A stretch of DNA of 64,000 nt from Atopomonas sediminilitoris (GTDB taxonomy: Bacteria; Pseudomonadota; Gammaproteobacteria; Pseudomonadales; Pseudomonadaceae): positions 1 through 64,000 of the forward strand of contig NZ_JAKUMM010000004.1 of the NCBI RefSeq assembly GCF_022601735.1, read 5' to 3'. The stretch's first letter is position 1; each line of letters starts with the position of its first letter. Below the pieces are notes generated by a model. That model did not search any database and was not told the origin of the DNA. It saw only the letters and a program-made list of their open reading frames with translations. This document shows, piece by piece, positions 19,201-28,486 of the stretch. Both the position numbers and the translations under genes were made by a program.

Positions 19201-19291
19201 AGCTGAAGGCTTGAAAGCCCAGCAAAATGATCAGCAGGCTGACCACCGAGGCCAGCACCGGCCGCTGAATAAAAGGATCGGTAAAGCGCAT
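16250..19291 (-). CDS. HAE1-type RND multidrug efflux permease
   Basis: 1013 residues. The N-terminus MRFTDPFIQRPVLASVVSLL, the loop SLSIRQYPKMENALITVST and the helix-4 motif GLVVDDAIVVVENIHRH (proton-relay D400/D401) mark the hydrophobic-drug RND class of MexB/AcrB relatives. Its overall wording is closest, from memory, to MexK/MexI/TriC-like pumps. It exports amphiphilic compounds by proton antiport with a periplasmic adaptor and an outer-membrane duct. The adaptor gene lies 9 bases upstream. No outer-membrane gene or local regulator is present, so it probably borrows an OprM-type channel. Confidence 0.92.
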   Translation of the reverse strand: MRFTDPFIQRPVLASVVSLLIILLGFQAFSSLSIRQYPKMENALITVSTTYAGANAETIQGYITQPLQQSLAGAEGIDYMTSSSRQNISTINIYARLGIDTNQLFTEVMAKAAEVKNQLPNEADDPVITKKAADSSALMYISFSSDALSNPQITDYLSRVVQPKLATLPGIAEAQILGNRTFAMRVWLDPARMAAYGVTAKDINDKVRAYNFLSAAGETKGSLVVSSVNAQTELKDAKAFAAIPLKTQGDSRVLLGDVARVELDSASYDSISFFGGVQAVYIGIKGTPSANPLEVIKQVRILLPQLENQLPPSLKLDIGYDATLFIQASIDEVVKTLFEAVLIVIVVVFLFLGAWRSVLIPVITIPLSMIGVLFFMQMMGYSINLLTLLAMVLAIGLVVDDAIVVVENIHRHIEEGKTPLNAALEGAREIAVPVISMTITLAAVYAPIGLLSGLTGALFKEFAFTLAGAVVISGIVALTLSPMMCAKLLRHDDNPSGLAHKLDALFDKLKQAYERALHSSLETRSVVLVIAAVLILVIPALFKFSKSELAPSEDQGVVFVMASAPQTANLDYLTQYTNQFTEVFKQFPEYYSAFQVNGTNGVQTAFGGMLLKPWNERSRTQQEILPLVQAELNKIPGIKIFTFNRPSLPGSGEGLPVQFIINTPSDYESLLQVTQRIKERAAATGKFAFLDVDLAFDKPEIVVEVDREKAAQMGVAMQDIGSTLSTLLGEGEINRFTVDGRSYKVIAQVEQAYRDNGGWLNNYYVKSASGQMLPLATVISVSERARPTQLTQFQQLNSAMIQGVPMVSMGEALQTLQQIADEEAPQGFTYDVAGQSRQYSQEGSALYMTFALALAIIYLVLAAQFESFRDPLVVLITVPLSICGALIPIFLGYATLNIYTQVGLVTLIGLISKHGILIVEFANQLRDEQGLSLRDAVEQAAAIRLRPVLMTTAAMVLGVLPLILAEGAGAASRANIGLVIATGMTVGTAFTLFVLPALYTYLARERKTVPTAE

Positions 19292-19300
19292 GACCGCTCC

Positions 19301-20407
19301 TTAAGGTTGTTGGCTTTGAGTGGCGGCGGCATCAGCGCTAAGGCTGACGCGCGCACCGTTGTCGAGCTTGAGTTGGCCTGCGGTAACGACGGTTTCACCA
19401 CCGCTAAGCCCTTGGCTGATCACAACCTGACCGTCACGGCGCTCGCCCACGGTGACGTAAGCACGCTTAACCGTCATTGCCTCGTTTTCGCTAGTGGCCG
19501 GCTCAACCACATACACCGAATCGCCGTACAGGCTGTAGGTGATGGCCGTTTCTGGCAGCAATACCACTTGCCCTTGTTGCGGCAGCAGCAAGTTCAGCCG
19601 TGCAAACATACCCGGCAGCAGTTTGCCGTTAGGGTTGTCGATCGCGGCTCGCACGCGAATATTGCGGGTGTCATCTTCAACCTTAGGGTTGATGGCAATG
19701 ACCTTGCCGACAAAGTCTTGCTCGGGGTAGGCCGGTACTTGCGCGTGTAGGGTTTGCCCGTGGCTAAGCTGCGGGAAGGCTTGTTCTGGCAAGAAGAAAT
19801 CGACATACAACACGCTTAAGTCTTGCAGGGTGGCAATGCTGGTGCCTGGCGAGAGGTATTGGCCTAGGTCGACTTGGCGAATGCCAATTTGGCCGCTAAA
19901 AGGCGCGCGAATTGCCTTTTTGCTCAGTGTGGCTTGTAGTTGGGCGACGTTGGCCTTGGCTTGCTCTAGGCGGGCTTCCAGCCCATCAAACTCTGAGCGT
20001 GAAATAGTCTGCCGCTTGACCAAGTTAAGCCCGCGCTGAAACTCGACGTTGGCGAGCTTTAACTCCGCCTGTGCCGTGGCAAGACTGGCTTTTTCGACAT
20101 CGTCGTCCAGTTGCACAATCAAATCGCCCTGCTTTAACGGCTGGCCTGATTCAAAGTTGACTTGGGTAACGGAACCGCTGACCTCGCTGGAGAGCTCCAC
20201 CCCTTGCGCGGCCGTCAGCGTACCGATGGCCGGCAATTGATACTGCCATTGGCTCAGCTGTGCTTGCTCGGCACTCACCCTGATTGGCGGCTTGGGCTTG
20301 GCCAATTGCGCCATCATGCCGCTAATGCTTTGGTATTTGAGAAAGGCCAGCAGGCCAACACCGGCAAGGATAATGGCCAAGGTGAGCAGTAAACGCCGAG
20401 TGAGCAT
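19301..20407 (-). CDS. RND pump periplasmic adaptor (membrane-fusion protein)
   Basis: 368 residues. A single N-terminal hydrophobic segment (about 5-24) acts as anchor or uncleaved signal. The half-motifs for a lipoyl domain appear in SSEVSGSVTQVNFESGQPLKQGDLIVQLD (cut here by a gap: SSEVSGSVTQ, then GQPLKQGDLIVQLD) and later IRAPFSGQIGIRQVDLGQYL, with a coiled-coil hairpin of about 60 residues between them. Beta-barrel and membrane-proximal domains follow. It is the first gene of a two-gene operon with the permease. AAGGAC precedes ATG 20407 at a fair distance. The 270 bases upstream hold CACCTTAGGTG at about 20506-20516, a possible operator half-site pair. Confidence 0.9.
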   Translation of the reverse strand: MLTRRLLLTLAIILAGVGLLAFLKYQSISGMMAQLAKPKPPIRVSAEQAQLSQWQYQLPAIGTLTAAQGVELSSEVSGSVTQVNFESGQPLKQGDLIVQLDDDVEKASLATAQAELKLANVEFQRGLNLVKRQTISRSEFDGLEARLEQAKANVAQLQATLSKKAIRAPFSGQIGIRQVDLGQYLSPGTSIATLQDLSVLYVDFFLPEQAFPQLSHGQTLHAQVPAYPEQDFVGKVIAINPKVEDDTRNIRVRAAIDNPNGKLLPGMFARLNLLLPQQGQVVLLPETAITYSLYGDSVYVVEPATSENEAMTVKRAYVTVGERRDGQVVISQGLSGGETVVTAGQLKLDNGARVSLSADAAATQSQQP

Positions 20408-20629
20408 GGCGTGAGGTCCTTATTGTCAAAGCTGAAGAGGAATAGACGACTTGAGTACGAGTGCGACGAGGCTCGCGCAGGGAGAAACCATACGCGTAGT
20501 AGAACACCTTAGGTGATGACGTGCGCGATGCATCCTTGCTGCACGGTAGAGAGTCAGTCCGTGTGCGGTCAAATTGCCGTGTACTTAAAGTTGTTGCAAG
20601 ACGTAACACAGCCCAATGCAAGGGTATAA

Positions 20630-20653
20630 CGGCCACGCTCTAGAGCGTGGCCG
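20630..20653 (-). terminator. 24-bp perfect palindrome after chemoreceptor gene
   Basis: CGGCCACGCTCT is followed at once by its complement AGAGCGTGGCCG. It lies 23 bases past the stop of the minus-strand chemoreceptor gene and is followed on that strand by TTAT only, so it is a probable but poorly U-tailed terminator. The remaining 20408-20629 is the upstream region of the pump operon with no gene. Confidence 0.55.
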
Positions 20654-20675
20654 TGTGGGTGTTTTATGCCGCTGT

Positions 20676-22298
20676 TTAAGCGCCAGTCAGTTGCTGGGTG
20701 AGGCGTTGCAGTTGTTTAGACAGGCGTGACAAGCCTTGGCTGGCTTCGTGGGTGTCTTCTACATGGCCAAGGTTGCTTTGGCCGATGGCGGTGATTTCTT
20801 CAAGGCTGCGGGCAATCTCTTCCGCCACGCTGGTTTGTTCGTGGGCAGCAGTACTGATTTGACGGTTCATGTCGAGAATTGAGCTGATCGCTTGGCTGAT
20901 TTGTTGCAGCTGGCTACCGGCTTGGTTGACTTGCGTAACGCCTTCGCTGGTGCGGGTTTGCCCGCTTTCAATGGCTTTAACTGCATTGATGGCGCCGTTT
21001 TGCACCGACTCAATGATTTGTTGAATCTCAGCGGTGGACTCGGCTGTGCGTTGGGCAAGGGTGCGCACTTCATCGGCAACCACGGCAAAGCCACGGCCTG
21101 CTTCACCGGCGCGCGCGGCCTCAATCGCTGCGTTGAGCGCCAATAGGTTGGTTTGCTCGGCAATGCCGCGAATCACTTCCAGCACCTTACCGACACGCTC
21201 GCTGTCAGTTTCTAGGGCGCTGACGACTTGGGCGGTATGGCTAATCTCATCCGACATCGCGGTGATGGTGGCGATGGTGGCGCGCATCACGTTGTCGCCT
21301 TGTTGGGCCGCGCCGTTGGCTTTTTCTGCCGCGCCTGCAGCATCGCTGGCGTGCCGTGCGACTTCTTGCGCGGTGGCGGACATTTCTTGCATGGCGGTGG
21401 CGACTTGGTCGGTGCGTGAAAACTGCTCGTCAGTGCCGTGGCGCATTTGGTTGGCGATGCGCTCGAGGGTTTGGCTGTTTTGCGCCAAGTTTTGCGTCGA
21501 TTCGTTGAGGCTTTGTGCCGTGTCGGCCAAGAAAACCCGGAGTTTTTCGGCGGCACGGGACAAACGGCCCAGCTCGTCAGCGCGCTCAAGGTGCAGTGCG
21601 TTGCCAAAGCGACCTTCGCTGAGCCCATGGATATGCTCAATCAGACTTTGGGTTGGGCTGACGATACGACGATTGATCATCCACAAGCTAAACACGCCAA
21701 CCAGCAAGCAACCGACGATCAATGCCAAGCTGCCCGCCCAGTTGGTAGTGCGGCTTTGGCTAGAAATAGCGGCCGATTGGGCTGCGGACTGTTGATGCAG
21801 CTCTTCGACTAACGCCGAGAGCTGATCGCTGGTGGCGCGGTCTATGCCTTTAACCGCTTTGTCACCGGTGGCTGCGTCGAAATTGGCGCTAACAAAGGCC
21901 TGCTGACCTTGGCGATACGCCTGCCCCATGCTGGCGTGTTCACGTTTTAGGTTCTGCGCTTTTTGGGCTATTTGTGGGTAGTTGGCGAGCGCTTCACTCA
22001 GTTGCTCCAGCAGTTTTTGCACTTGGCTTTCTTGCTTTTGAAACGAGCCCCAGTACTTGTCTAGCGAGGCTGGGTCTGCGCCGCGCAGTAGCACGTTCTT
22101 CCATTCTTGAACTTGGGTTTTAAAGATGAGATTGGCTTCATCGGCTATCGCAGCGGCGGCAATTTGTTCGTTTAACAGCGCTTGATAAGCGCGAACATTG
22201 CTAGCCAGTAGGCTGAAACACAGTAGGGCGATCACAATGGCAGCCAACAACCCGCCGGCGATCAGGGACAGAAGCTGTCCGCGCAGTGAACGGAACAT
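20676..22298 (-). CDS. Methyl-accepting chemotaxis protein, ~155-residue periplasmic domain
   Basis: 540 residues. TM1 is about 8-31, a helical periplasmic sensor about 33-186 (four-helix-bundle size), TM2 about 187-208, HAMP about 209-262, then the signalling domain with hairpin signature [20 protein letters not shown]. Ligand cannot be told. GAGG ten bases upstream fixes ATG 22298 rather than the TTG at 22307. A sigma-28 promoter lies in the 66-base gap to xseA, so it is transcribed independently of xseA. The C-terminus ends in QQLTGA with no CheR-docking pentapeptide. Confidence 0.93.
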   Translation of the reverse strand: MFRSLRGQLLSLIAGGLLAAIVIALLCFSLLASNVRAYQALLNEQIAAAAIADEANLIFKTQVQEWKNVLLRGADPASLDKYWGSFQKQESQVQKLLEQLSEALANYPQIAQKAQNLKREHASMGQAYRQGQQAFVSANFDAATGDKAVKGIDRATSDQLSALVEELHQQSAAQSAAISSQSRTTNWAGSLALIVGCLLVGVFSLWMINRRIVSPTQSLIEHIHGLSEGRFGNALHLERADELGRLSRAAEKLRVFLADTAQSLNESTQNLAQNSQTLERIANQMRHGTDEQFSRTDQVATAMQEMSATAQEVARHASDAAGAAEKANGAAQQGDNVMRATIATITAMSDEISHTAQVVSALETDSERVGKVLEVIRGIAEQTNLLALNAAIEAARAGEAGRGFAVVADEVRTLAQRTAESTAEIQQIIESVQNGAINAVKAIESGQTRTSEGVTQVNQAGSQLQQISQAISSILDMNRQISTAAHEQTSVAEEIARSLEEITAIGQSNLGHVEDTHEASQGLSRLSKQLQRLTQQLTGA

Positions 22299-22334
22299 AA
22301 GAGCCAACCTCGCAGTGGTGAGTGCTTTGAGTAT

Positions 22335-22361
22335 AGGTCGGCTGCAGAAACTGCCACTTGA
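22335..22361 (-). promoter_or_regulatory. FliA (sigma-28) promoter of chemoreceptor gene
   Basis: On the minus strand TCAAGTGG (22354-22361), exactly 11 bases, then GCCGACCT (22335-22342). It matches the sigma-28 consensus at the key positions and sits 37 bases ahead of the start codon. Confidence 0.75.
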
Positions 22362-22364
22362 GAA

Positions 22365-23744
22365 TTAATCCAGCAGTGAGGCGGTGCTGGGAGCGATGCC
22401 GTTGTCCTCAATCCGTAGCTGAAGTTCACCGTGGCTAAGACGCGCGCGCAGGCGCTGACCAGGTTCGGTTTGCGCAGCGCTGCGAATGGCCTGACCTTGC
22501 TGGTCGAGCAAAATGCTGTAACCGCGCCCTAATGTCGCTAGCGGGCTGACGGCTTGTAAGGTGGCGGCGAGGACGTGCAGACGCTCCTCGTGGCGCAGCA
22601 GGCGGCGCTCGATGGCTTGTGGCAGACGTTGGCTCAGGTGCTCTAGACGTTGCTGATATTGGCTCAAGCGCCGCTCGGGGTGCACCGCTTGTAAACGCAA
22701 TTGCGCTCGTTCAAGGCGCTGCTCAGAACGGTTCAAGGCTTGTTGCCAAGCGCGCTGTAGACGCAGTTCCAAGTCGTCTAGTCGTTGGCTTTGCCGTTGC
22801 AACTGTTCGCGGGGATGGCGTACGCGCTGGCTGAGGTGGCTTAGGCGTAAGTTTTCGCGCTGTAAGCGGTTATTCATGTGCAGCCACAGTTGGCGGCGCA
22901 GTTGGTCGATGCGCTGTTGCGCTTCGCGCTGATCTGGCGCCAGTAATTCTGCGGCGGCCGACGGGGTAGGGGCGCGTAAGTCCGCAACAAAGTCACTGAT
23001 GGTGACATCGGTTTCGTGTCCGACAGCGCTGACAATCGGCGTTTGGCAAGCGGTAATGGCGCGAGCGACGACTTCTTCGTTAAAGCACCATAAATCTTCG
23101 AGCGAGCCACCGCCGCGAGCCAATACCAGCGCATCAAAGCCCAGCTTGTCGGCCAGTTGTATGGCGCGGACGATTTGCCCAATGGCTTCGCGACCCTGTA
23201 CCGCAGTGGGGATCACGGTTAGCTCAATACCGGGCGCCCGGCGAGCAAAAACACTGATCAAGTCACGTATCACTGCGCCTGTGGGCGAGGTGATCAGGCC
23301 GATGCGCTTAGGTTGCTTGGGCAGGGCCTGTTTGCGTTCTTGGGCAAATAGTCCCTCGGCGCTGAGTTTGTCTTTTAAAGCGTCAAAGGCTAAACGGAGC
23401 GCGCCGTCACCGGCGGGTTCAAGCGAGTCGACAATTAATTGGTAGTCGCCGCGGCCTTCAAATACGGACACCTTGCCGCGCACCTTGACCGCTAAGCCAT
23501 CGCGTAGCGCCTGGCGAACACGGCTGGCGTGCTGACGAAAAAAAGCACAGCGCACCTGCGCTTGGCTGTCTTTGAGGGTGAAGTACACATGCCCAGAGGA
23601 GGGGCGGGCGAGATTAGATAGCTCACCCTCGACCCAGACCTGTGGAAAGACGTCTTCGAGTAAGCCGCGCGCGCGTTGATTTAGCTGGCTGACGCTCAGC
23701 ACTTCGCGGTCTAGGCCTAGGCGTTGGAAGGGATCATTTTGCAT
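22365..23744 (-). CDS. xseA: Exodeoxyribonuclease VII large subunit
   Basis: 459 residues. N-terminal OB-fold with VWVEGELSNLARPSSGHVYFTLKD (spanning about 38-61, key SGH-YFTLKD), central catalytic domain with LARGGGSLEDLWCFN and AVGHETDVTI, then a long Arg/Gln/Leu-rich coiled coil (about 280-410) and a short C-terminal barrel. With XseB it degrades single-stranded DNA from both ends to acid-soluble pieces, in mismatch repair and other clean-up. I chose ATG 23744 (MQNDPFQRLG); upstream in-frame TTG 23777 has no support. It is divergent from guaB, as in Pseudomonas. xseB is not in the window. Confidence 0.95.
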   Translation of the reverse strand: MQNDPFQRLGLDREVLSVSQLNQRARGLLEDVFPQVWVEGELSNLARPSSGHVYFTLKDSQAQVRCAFFRQHASRVRQALRDGLAVKVRGKVSVFEGRGDYQLIVDSLEPAGDGALRLAFDALKDKLSAEGLFAQERKQALPKQPKRIGLITSPTGAVIRDLISVFARRAPGIELTVIPTAVQGREAIGQIVRAIQLADKLGFDALVLARGGGSLEDLWCFNEEVVARAITACQTPIVSAVGHETDVTISDFVADLRAPTPSAAAELLAPDQREAQQRIDQLRRQLWLHMNNRLQRENLRLSHLSQRVRHPREQLQRQSQRLDDLELRLQRAWQQALNRSEQRLERAQLRLQAVHPERRLSQYQQRLEHLSQRLPQAIERRLLRHEERLHVLAATLQAVSPLATLGRGYSILLDQQGQAIRSAAQTEPGQRLRARLSHGELQLRIEDNGIAPSTASLLD

Positions 23745-23804
23745 GGCAGCGATGATACCCGTAGTCCCAGCTAACAATTACCGCTTTTTATCGCCGCCTG
23801 CGCG

Positions 23805-23833
23805 TTGAGCACAAGGGCTTGGCTGGGTATAAT
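23805..23833 (+). promoter_or_regulatory. Sigma-70 promoter of guaB
   Basis: TTGAGC (23805-23810), 17 bases, and a perfect TATAAT (23828-23833). The GC-rich discriminator GCCGCGC suggests stringent or growth-rate control, which fits a nucleotide-synthesis gene. Confidence 0.87.
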
Positions 23834-23869
23834 GCCGCGCTTCTTAATTTTCCCGCTCGGGAGCCCGCC

Positions 23870-25339
23870 ATGCTGCGCATCAGCCAAGAAGCTCTTACTT
23901 TCGATGACGTCCTGTTAATCCCCGGTTATTCCGAGGTATTGCCTAAAGATGTCAGCCTAAAAACCCGCCTGACTCGCGGTATTGAGCTCAATATCCCACT
24001 GCTATCTTCGGCCATGGACACCGTGACCGAGGCCCGTTTGGCCATTTCTATGGCGCAGGAAGGCGGTATTGGCATCATTCACAAGAACATGACGGTTGAG
24101 CAGCAAGCCGCCGAAGTGCGTAAGGTGAAAAAGTTTGAAGCCGGCGTGGTGCGTGATCCGATCACTATCGAGGCTGATGCCAGCGTGCGTGATTTGCTGG
24201 AGCTGACGCGCCTGCACAATATTTCTGGTGTTCCCGTGCTCAGCGATGGTGACTTGGTGGGCATCGTGACTTCACGCGATATCCGCTTTGAAAATCGCTT
24301 AGACGCCAAGATTCACGAAGTGATGACGCCCAAAGAGCGTTTGGTCACGGTGAAAGAAGGTGCTGATCCGAAAGAAGTGCGCGCCCTGCTGCACAAGCAC
24401 CGCATCGAAAAAGTGTTGATTGTCGATGATGCCTTCGCGCTAAAAGGCATGATGACGGTTAAAGACATCGAAAAAGCGAAAGCCTATCCGCTGGCGAGCA
24501 AAGATGATCAAGGTCGTCTGCGTGTTGGTGCAGCCGTGGGCACAGGTAGCGAAACGGGCGATCGCATCGCTGCCTTGGTCGCGGCGGGTGTGGATGTGAT
24601 TGTGGTGGATACCGCCCATGGCCACTCCAAGGGCGTGATCGAGCGCGTGCGTTGGACCAAAGAAAACTTCCCTGAGCTGCAAGTGATTGGCGGCAACATT
24701 GCTACCGCCGATGCGGCGATTGCCTTGGCTGACGCTGGCGCCGATGCGGTCAAGGTGGGTATTGGCCCTGGCTCAATCTGCACCACGCGCATCGTGGCCG
24801 GTGTTGGCGTGCCGCAAATTTCTGCCATTGCTAACGTGGCGGCAGCCATGAACGCGCGCGGCGTGCCGGTTATTGCTGACGGCGGAATTCGCTTCTCGGG
24901 TGATTTGGCCAAAGCCATCGTCGCCGGAGCTTCTACCGTGATGATGGGCTCGATGTTTGCGGGTACTGAAGAAGCGCCGGGTGAAGTGGAGCTTTTCCAA
25001 GGTCGTACTTATAAGGCTTACCGTGGCATGGGCTCGTTAGGCGCGATGGCGCAGAGCAGTGGCTCGTCTGATCGTTACTTCCAAGATGCCTCCGCCGGTG
25101 CGGAAAAGTTAGTTCCTGAAGGCATTGAAGGCCGCGTGCCGTACAAAGGCCCGCTGCATGCGATTGTGCATCAGTTGATGGGTGGTTTGCGTTCGGCCAT
25201 GGGTTACACCGGTAGCTCTACGGTTGATGACATGCGCACGCGACCTGAGTTTGTCCGTATTACCGGCGCAGGCATGGCTGAATCGCACGTTCACGATGTG
25301 CAAATCACCAAGGAAGCCCCGAACTATAGGGTTGGTTAA
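23870..25339 (+). CDS. guaB: IMP dehydrogenase
   Basis: 489 residues. It oxidises IMP to XMP with NAD, the committed step of GTP synthesis. The N-terminal barrel part carries [17 protein letters not shown]. Residues about 92-205 are the paired CBS domains inserted in the barrel. [17 protein letters not shown] contains catalytic C304, and the flap has [11 protein letters not shown] 23870 aligns with the family start; a GTG-type upstream frame at 23819 overlaps the promoter and is excluded. guaA follows after 120 bases that include a terminator-like hairpin. Confidence 0.97.
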   Translation: MLRISQEALTFDDVLLIPGYSEVLPKDVSLKTRLTRGIELNIPLLSSAMDTVTEARLAISMAQEGGIGIIHKNMTVEQQAAEVRKVKKFEAGVVRDPITIEADASVRDLLELTRLHNISGVPVLSDGDLVGIVTSRDIRFENRLDAKIHEVMTPKERLVTVKEGADPKEVRALLHKHRIEKVLIVDDAFALKGMMTVKDIEKAKAYPLASKDDQGRLRVGAAVGTGSETGDRIAALVAAGVDVIVVDTAHGHSKGVIERVRWTKENFPELQVIGGNIATADAAIALADAGADAVKVGIGPGSICTTRIVAGVGVPQISAIANVAAAMNARGVPVIADGGIRFSGDLAKAIVAGASTVMMGSMFAGTEEAPGEVELFQGRTYKAYRGMGSLGAMAQSSGSSDRYFQDASAGAEKLVPEGIEGRVPYKGPLHAIVHQLMGGLRSAMGYTGSSTVDDMRTRPEFVRITGAGMAESHVHDVQITKEAPNYRVG

Positions 25340-25352
25340 GGCCAATCCAAGG

Positions 25353-25397
25353 GCCGGAAGTCAGGCGTCGCAGAGCGGCCTCGGGCTTCCGGCTTTT
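25353..25397 (+). terminator. Hairpin with T-run between guaB and guaA
   Basis: GCCGGAAG (25353-25360) pairs with CTTCCGGC (25386-25393), followed by TTTT. It could attenuate guaA expression relative to guaB or process the message rather than end it fully. Confidence 0.6.
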
Positions 25398-25459
25398 ACT
25401 TATCAAGGGCGCCTGTTATGGCAGGCGCACGGTTTATCTGCTTGCCGCTAGAGGCTGTT

Positions 25460-27040
25460 ATGGCTCACAAAGATATTCACGCTCACCGCTTGCTGATTCT
25501 CGATTTTGGCTCGCAATACACTCAGTTGATTGCGCGCCGTGTGCGCGAGATTGGTGTGTACTGCGAAATCCACCCTTGGGATATGGATGCCGAAGCACTG
25601 CGCGACTTTGCGCCGCGTGGGGTGATCTTGGCCGGTGGCCCTGAGTCGGTCACCGAAGCGAACTCACCGCGCGCGCCACAATTGGTGTTCGAACTCGGCG
25701 TGCCGGTGCTGGGCATTTGTTATGGCATGCAGACCATGGCCGAGCAGTTGGGCGGCAAGGTGCAAGGTTCTGATCTGCGCGAATTTGGTTACGCGCGTGT
25801 GGATGTGGTTGGCAAGAGCGCGTTCATCGACGGTATCGAAGACCATGTCAGCGCTGACGGTGTGTTATCGCTGGATGTGTGGATGAGCCACGGCGACAAG
25901 GTCTCGGCGATTCCGCCAGGTTTTAACGTGGTTGCTAGTACGCCGAGCTGCCCGATTGCCGCTATGGGTGATGAGCAGCGCCGCTTCTATGGCGTGCAGT
26001 TCCACCCTGAAGTCACGCACACCAAGCAAGGCGGCCGCATTCTGTCGCGCTTTGTGGTGGATATCTGTGGCTGTGAAACACTGTGGACGCCGTCCAATAT
26101 CGTGGAAGACGCCATCGCCACCGTGCGTGCCCAAGTGGGCGATAAAAAAGTACTGCTGGGCTTGTCCGGCGGCGTGGACTCGTCGGTGGTTGCCGCGCTG
26201 CTGCATAAAGCGATTGGCGATCAGCTGACCTGCGTGTTTGTTGATAACGGCTTGCTGCGTCTGCATGAGGGCGATCAAGTCATGAGCATGTTCGCCGAGA
26301 ACATGGGCGTTAAGGTGATTCGCGCCAACGCGGAAGAAAAGTTTTTAAGTCGTTTGGCCGGCGTTAGCGATCCGGAGCAAAAGCGCAAAATCATTGGCCG
26401 CACCTTTATCGAAGTGTTCGATGAAGAAGCCACCAAGCTGACTCAAGTTAAATACCTCGCCCAAGGCACTATCTACCCCGACGTGATTGAGTCTGCGGGG
26501 GCTAAAACCGGCAAGGCGCACGTGATTAAGTCACACCACAATGTTGGTGGCCTGCCTGAGGATATGCAGTTTGAGCTGGTCGAGCCGCTACGTGAGCTGT
26601 TTAAAGATGAAGTGCGCAAACTGGGCCTTGAGCTGGGCTTGCCGTACGACATGGTCTATCGCCATCCCTTCCCAGGGCCAGGCTTGGGCGTGCGCATTCT
26701 GGGTGAAGTGAAGAAAGAGTACGCCGATATTCTGCGTCAGGCTGACCACATCTTCTTGGAAGAGCTGCACAAGGCTGACTGGTACCACAAGACCAGTCAG
26801 GCGTTTGTGGTGTTCTTGCCGGTTAAATCGGTAGGTGTGGTGGGCGATGGCCGTCGTTACGAGTGGGTCGTGTCGCTGCGTGCGGTTGAAACCATCGACT
26901 TTATGACGGCGCGTTGGGCGCACTTGCCCTACGAGCTGCTCGAAACCGTGTCCAACCGTATTATCAATGAGATCAGTGGTATTTCCCGCGTGGCTTATGA
27001 TGTCTCAAGCAAGCCGCCTGCAACGATTGAATGGGAATAA
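25460..27040 (+). CDS. guaA: GMP synthase (glutamine-hydrolysing)
   Basis: 526 residues. The class-I glutamine amidotransferase domain (1-205) has catalytic C87 in LGICYGMQ and the His-Glu pair in [10 protein letters not shown]. The ATP-pyrophosphatase domain has the P-loop LSGGVDSSV near 235-243. The C-terminal dimerisation domain ends KPPATIEWE, the conserved tail. It converts XMP to GMP. GAGG at 25451-25454 supports ATG 25460. It is second after guaB and followed by a strong terminator. Confidence 0.97.
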   Translation: MAHKDIHAHRLLILDFGSQYTQLIARRVREIGVYCEIHPWDMDAEALRDFAPRGVILAGGPESVTEANSPRAPQLVFELGVPVLGICYGMQTMAEQLGGKVQGSDLREFGYARVDVVGKSAFIDGIEDHVSADGVLSLDVWMSHGDKVSAIPPGFNVVASTPSCPIAAMGDEQRRFYGVQFHPEVTHTKQGGRILSRFVVDICGCETLWTPSNIVEDAIATVRAQVGDKKVLLGLSGGVDSSVVAALLHKAIGDQLTCVFVDNGLLRLHEGDQVMSMFAENMGVKVIRANAEEKFLSRLAGVSDPEQKRKIIGRTFIEVFDEEATKLTQVKYLAQGTIYPDVIESAGAKTGKAHVIKSHHNVGGLPEDMQFELVEPLRELFKDEVRKLGLELGLPYDMVYRHPFPGPGLGVRILGEVKKEYADILRQADHIFLEELHKADWYHKTSQAFVVFLPVKSVGVVGDGRRYEWVVSLRAVETIDFMTARWAHLPYELLETVSNRIINEISGISRVAYDVSSKPPATIEWE

Positions 27041-27060
27041 GAATGATCTGCGACAATATG

Positions 27061-27082
27061 GGCAGCTTCGGCTGCCTTTATT
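27061..27082 (+). terminator. Terminator of guaBA
   Basis: GGCAGC-TTCG-GCTGCC followed by TTTATT, a UUCG tetraloop stem 20 bases after guaA. Confidence 0.9.
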
Positions 27083-27112
27083 GTTTGTGCGGTTGAAAAG
27101 GCGAGGTGAGTG

Positions 27113-28486
27113 ATGACGGTTTCGCGGCGGCAAGTATTGTTAGGGGCGGCGGGCTTAAGTGGACTAGGGGCGCTGGGTGCTGGTGTAGGCCAATGGCTAG
27201 CCCGTCCTGCGCTCAATCCTGACTACGATTATCGCCTCACGGCCGCGCCGCTCGAAATTGAACTAGTGCCTGGCTTTAAGACGCCAGCACTGGGCTACGG
27301 TGGGCAAGCGCCGGGGCAGTTGCTGCGCGCCAAGCAAGGCGAGCGGATTCGGGTGCGCTTCACCAATGGCTTGGATCAGGCCACGACCATTCATTGGCAT
27401 GGCATTCGTTTGCCTATTGAGATGGACGGTGTGCCGTTTGTCTCACAGCTTCCCATGCTGCCGGGTGAAACCTTCGATTATGACTTTGTGGTGCCGGATG
27501 CTGGCAGCTACTGGTATCACCCACACAAAGCCAGTGGTGAACAGCTAGGCCGTGGTTTGGTTGGACCGTTGATTGTGGACGAAGCACAGCCAACCGGTTT
27601 TGTGCATGAGCGTGTGCTGGTGCTTAAAAATTGGCATGTGGATGAGCAGGGCGCCTTTACGGATTTCAGCGTGCCGCGTGAGGCGGCGCGCGGTGGTACG
27701 CCGGGACGCTTAACCACGGTCAACGGTCTACACCTGCCGGTTATTGATCTTCCAGCTGGCGAGATCGTACGAGTACGCCTGCTTAATCTCGATAACACCG
27801 TGACCTATCGATTGGCATTGCCCGGGTTATCAGCCATGGTTTATGCCCTTGATGGTAATCCTGTCGCACCGCAGCCGTTTAAGGAGTATTGGCTCGGCCC
27901 GGGTATGCGTATCGATTTGGCGGTAAAAGCGCCAAATACTCCGCTTAAAGCGCCGCTGAAAGATGGGTTATTTCGTTTGGCTGAGTTCGCAGTCACAGAG
28001 CGAAGCACTGCAATGGTGCAAGCCGACTGGCCAAAGGCGTTGCCCAGCAATCCGGTGGCGGAGCCAGACTTACAAAATGCTGAGCGGATTGCCTTTAATT
28101 TTGAATGGGTGGGTGGTTTGTCGAAGCCCAAGGCTGAAGGGGGGGCTTTGAACTTTTGGCAGATCAATGGCGTGGCTTGGGATGGCAATGACCGTAGTTG
28201 CTTAACGCGGCCCGCAGCGCGCTTGCGTTTAGGGCGTAGTTACATCTTTGAAATGCGTAACTTGAGTCAGTACCAACACCCCATCCATATTCATGGCATG
28301 ACATTTAAAGTGTTGTCGTCTAATCGCAAAAAAATAACGCCGTACTTCACTGATACCTATCTGTTAGGCCGCAACGAAAGCGCCAAAGTCGCGTTGGTGG
28401 CCGATAACCCAGGTCTTTGGATGTTTCATTGCCATGTGATCGATCACATGGAGACGGGCTTGATGACAGCAATTGAGGTGGCCTGA
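27113..28486 (+). CDS. Tat-exported multicopper oxidase
   Basis: 457 residues. The N-terminus SRRQVLLGAAGLSGLGALG is a twin-arginine signal, so it is exported folded with its copper. The four copper-binding segments are present: HWHG at 94-97, WYHPH at 134-138, HPIHIHGMTF near 385 and HCHVIDHMETGL near 440, giving one T1 and one trinuclear site. It oxidises a small substrate and reduces oxygen to water; a role in periplasmic cuprous oxidase defence (CueO-like) is possible, though there is no Met-rich insert. GAGGTG at 27103 fixes ATG 27113 over GTG 27110. It overlaps tadA by one base. The order guaA-oxidase-tadA is also found in Pseudomonas, as I recall near PA3768. Confidence 0.9.
   Translation: MTVSRRQVLLGAAGLSGLGALGAGVGQWLARPALNPDYDYRLTAAPLEIELVPGFKTPALGYGGQAPGQLLRAKQGERIRVRFTNGLDQATTIHWHGIRLPIEMDGVPFVSQLPMLPGETFDYDFVVPDAGSYWYHPHKASGEQLGRGLVGPLIVDEAQPTGFVHERVLVLKNWHVDEQGAFTDFSVPREAARGGTPGRLTTVNGLHLPVIDLPAGEIVRVRLLNLDNTVTYRLALPGLSAMVYALDGNPVAPQPFKEYWLGPGMRIDLAVKAPNTPLKAPLKDGLFRLAEFAVTERSTAMVQADWPKALPSNPVAEPDLQNAERIAFNFEWVGGLSKPKAEGGALNFWQINGVAWDGNDRSCLTRPAARLRLGRSYIFEMRNLSQYQHPIHIHGMTFKVLSSNRKKITPYFTDTYLLGRNESAKVALVADNPGLWMFHCHVIDHMETGLMTAIEVA

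Noticed and set aside
20322..20636. 104-codon minus-strand frame upstream of the pump operon
   Set aside because: Overlaps the adaptor gene in another frame and the intergenic palindrome; no domain, no start signal.
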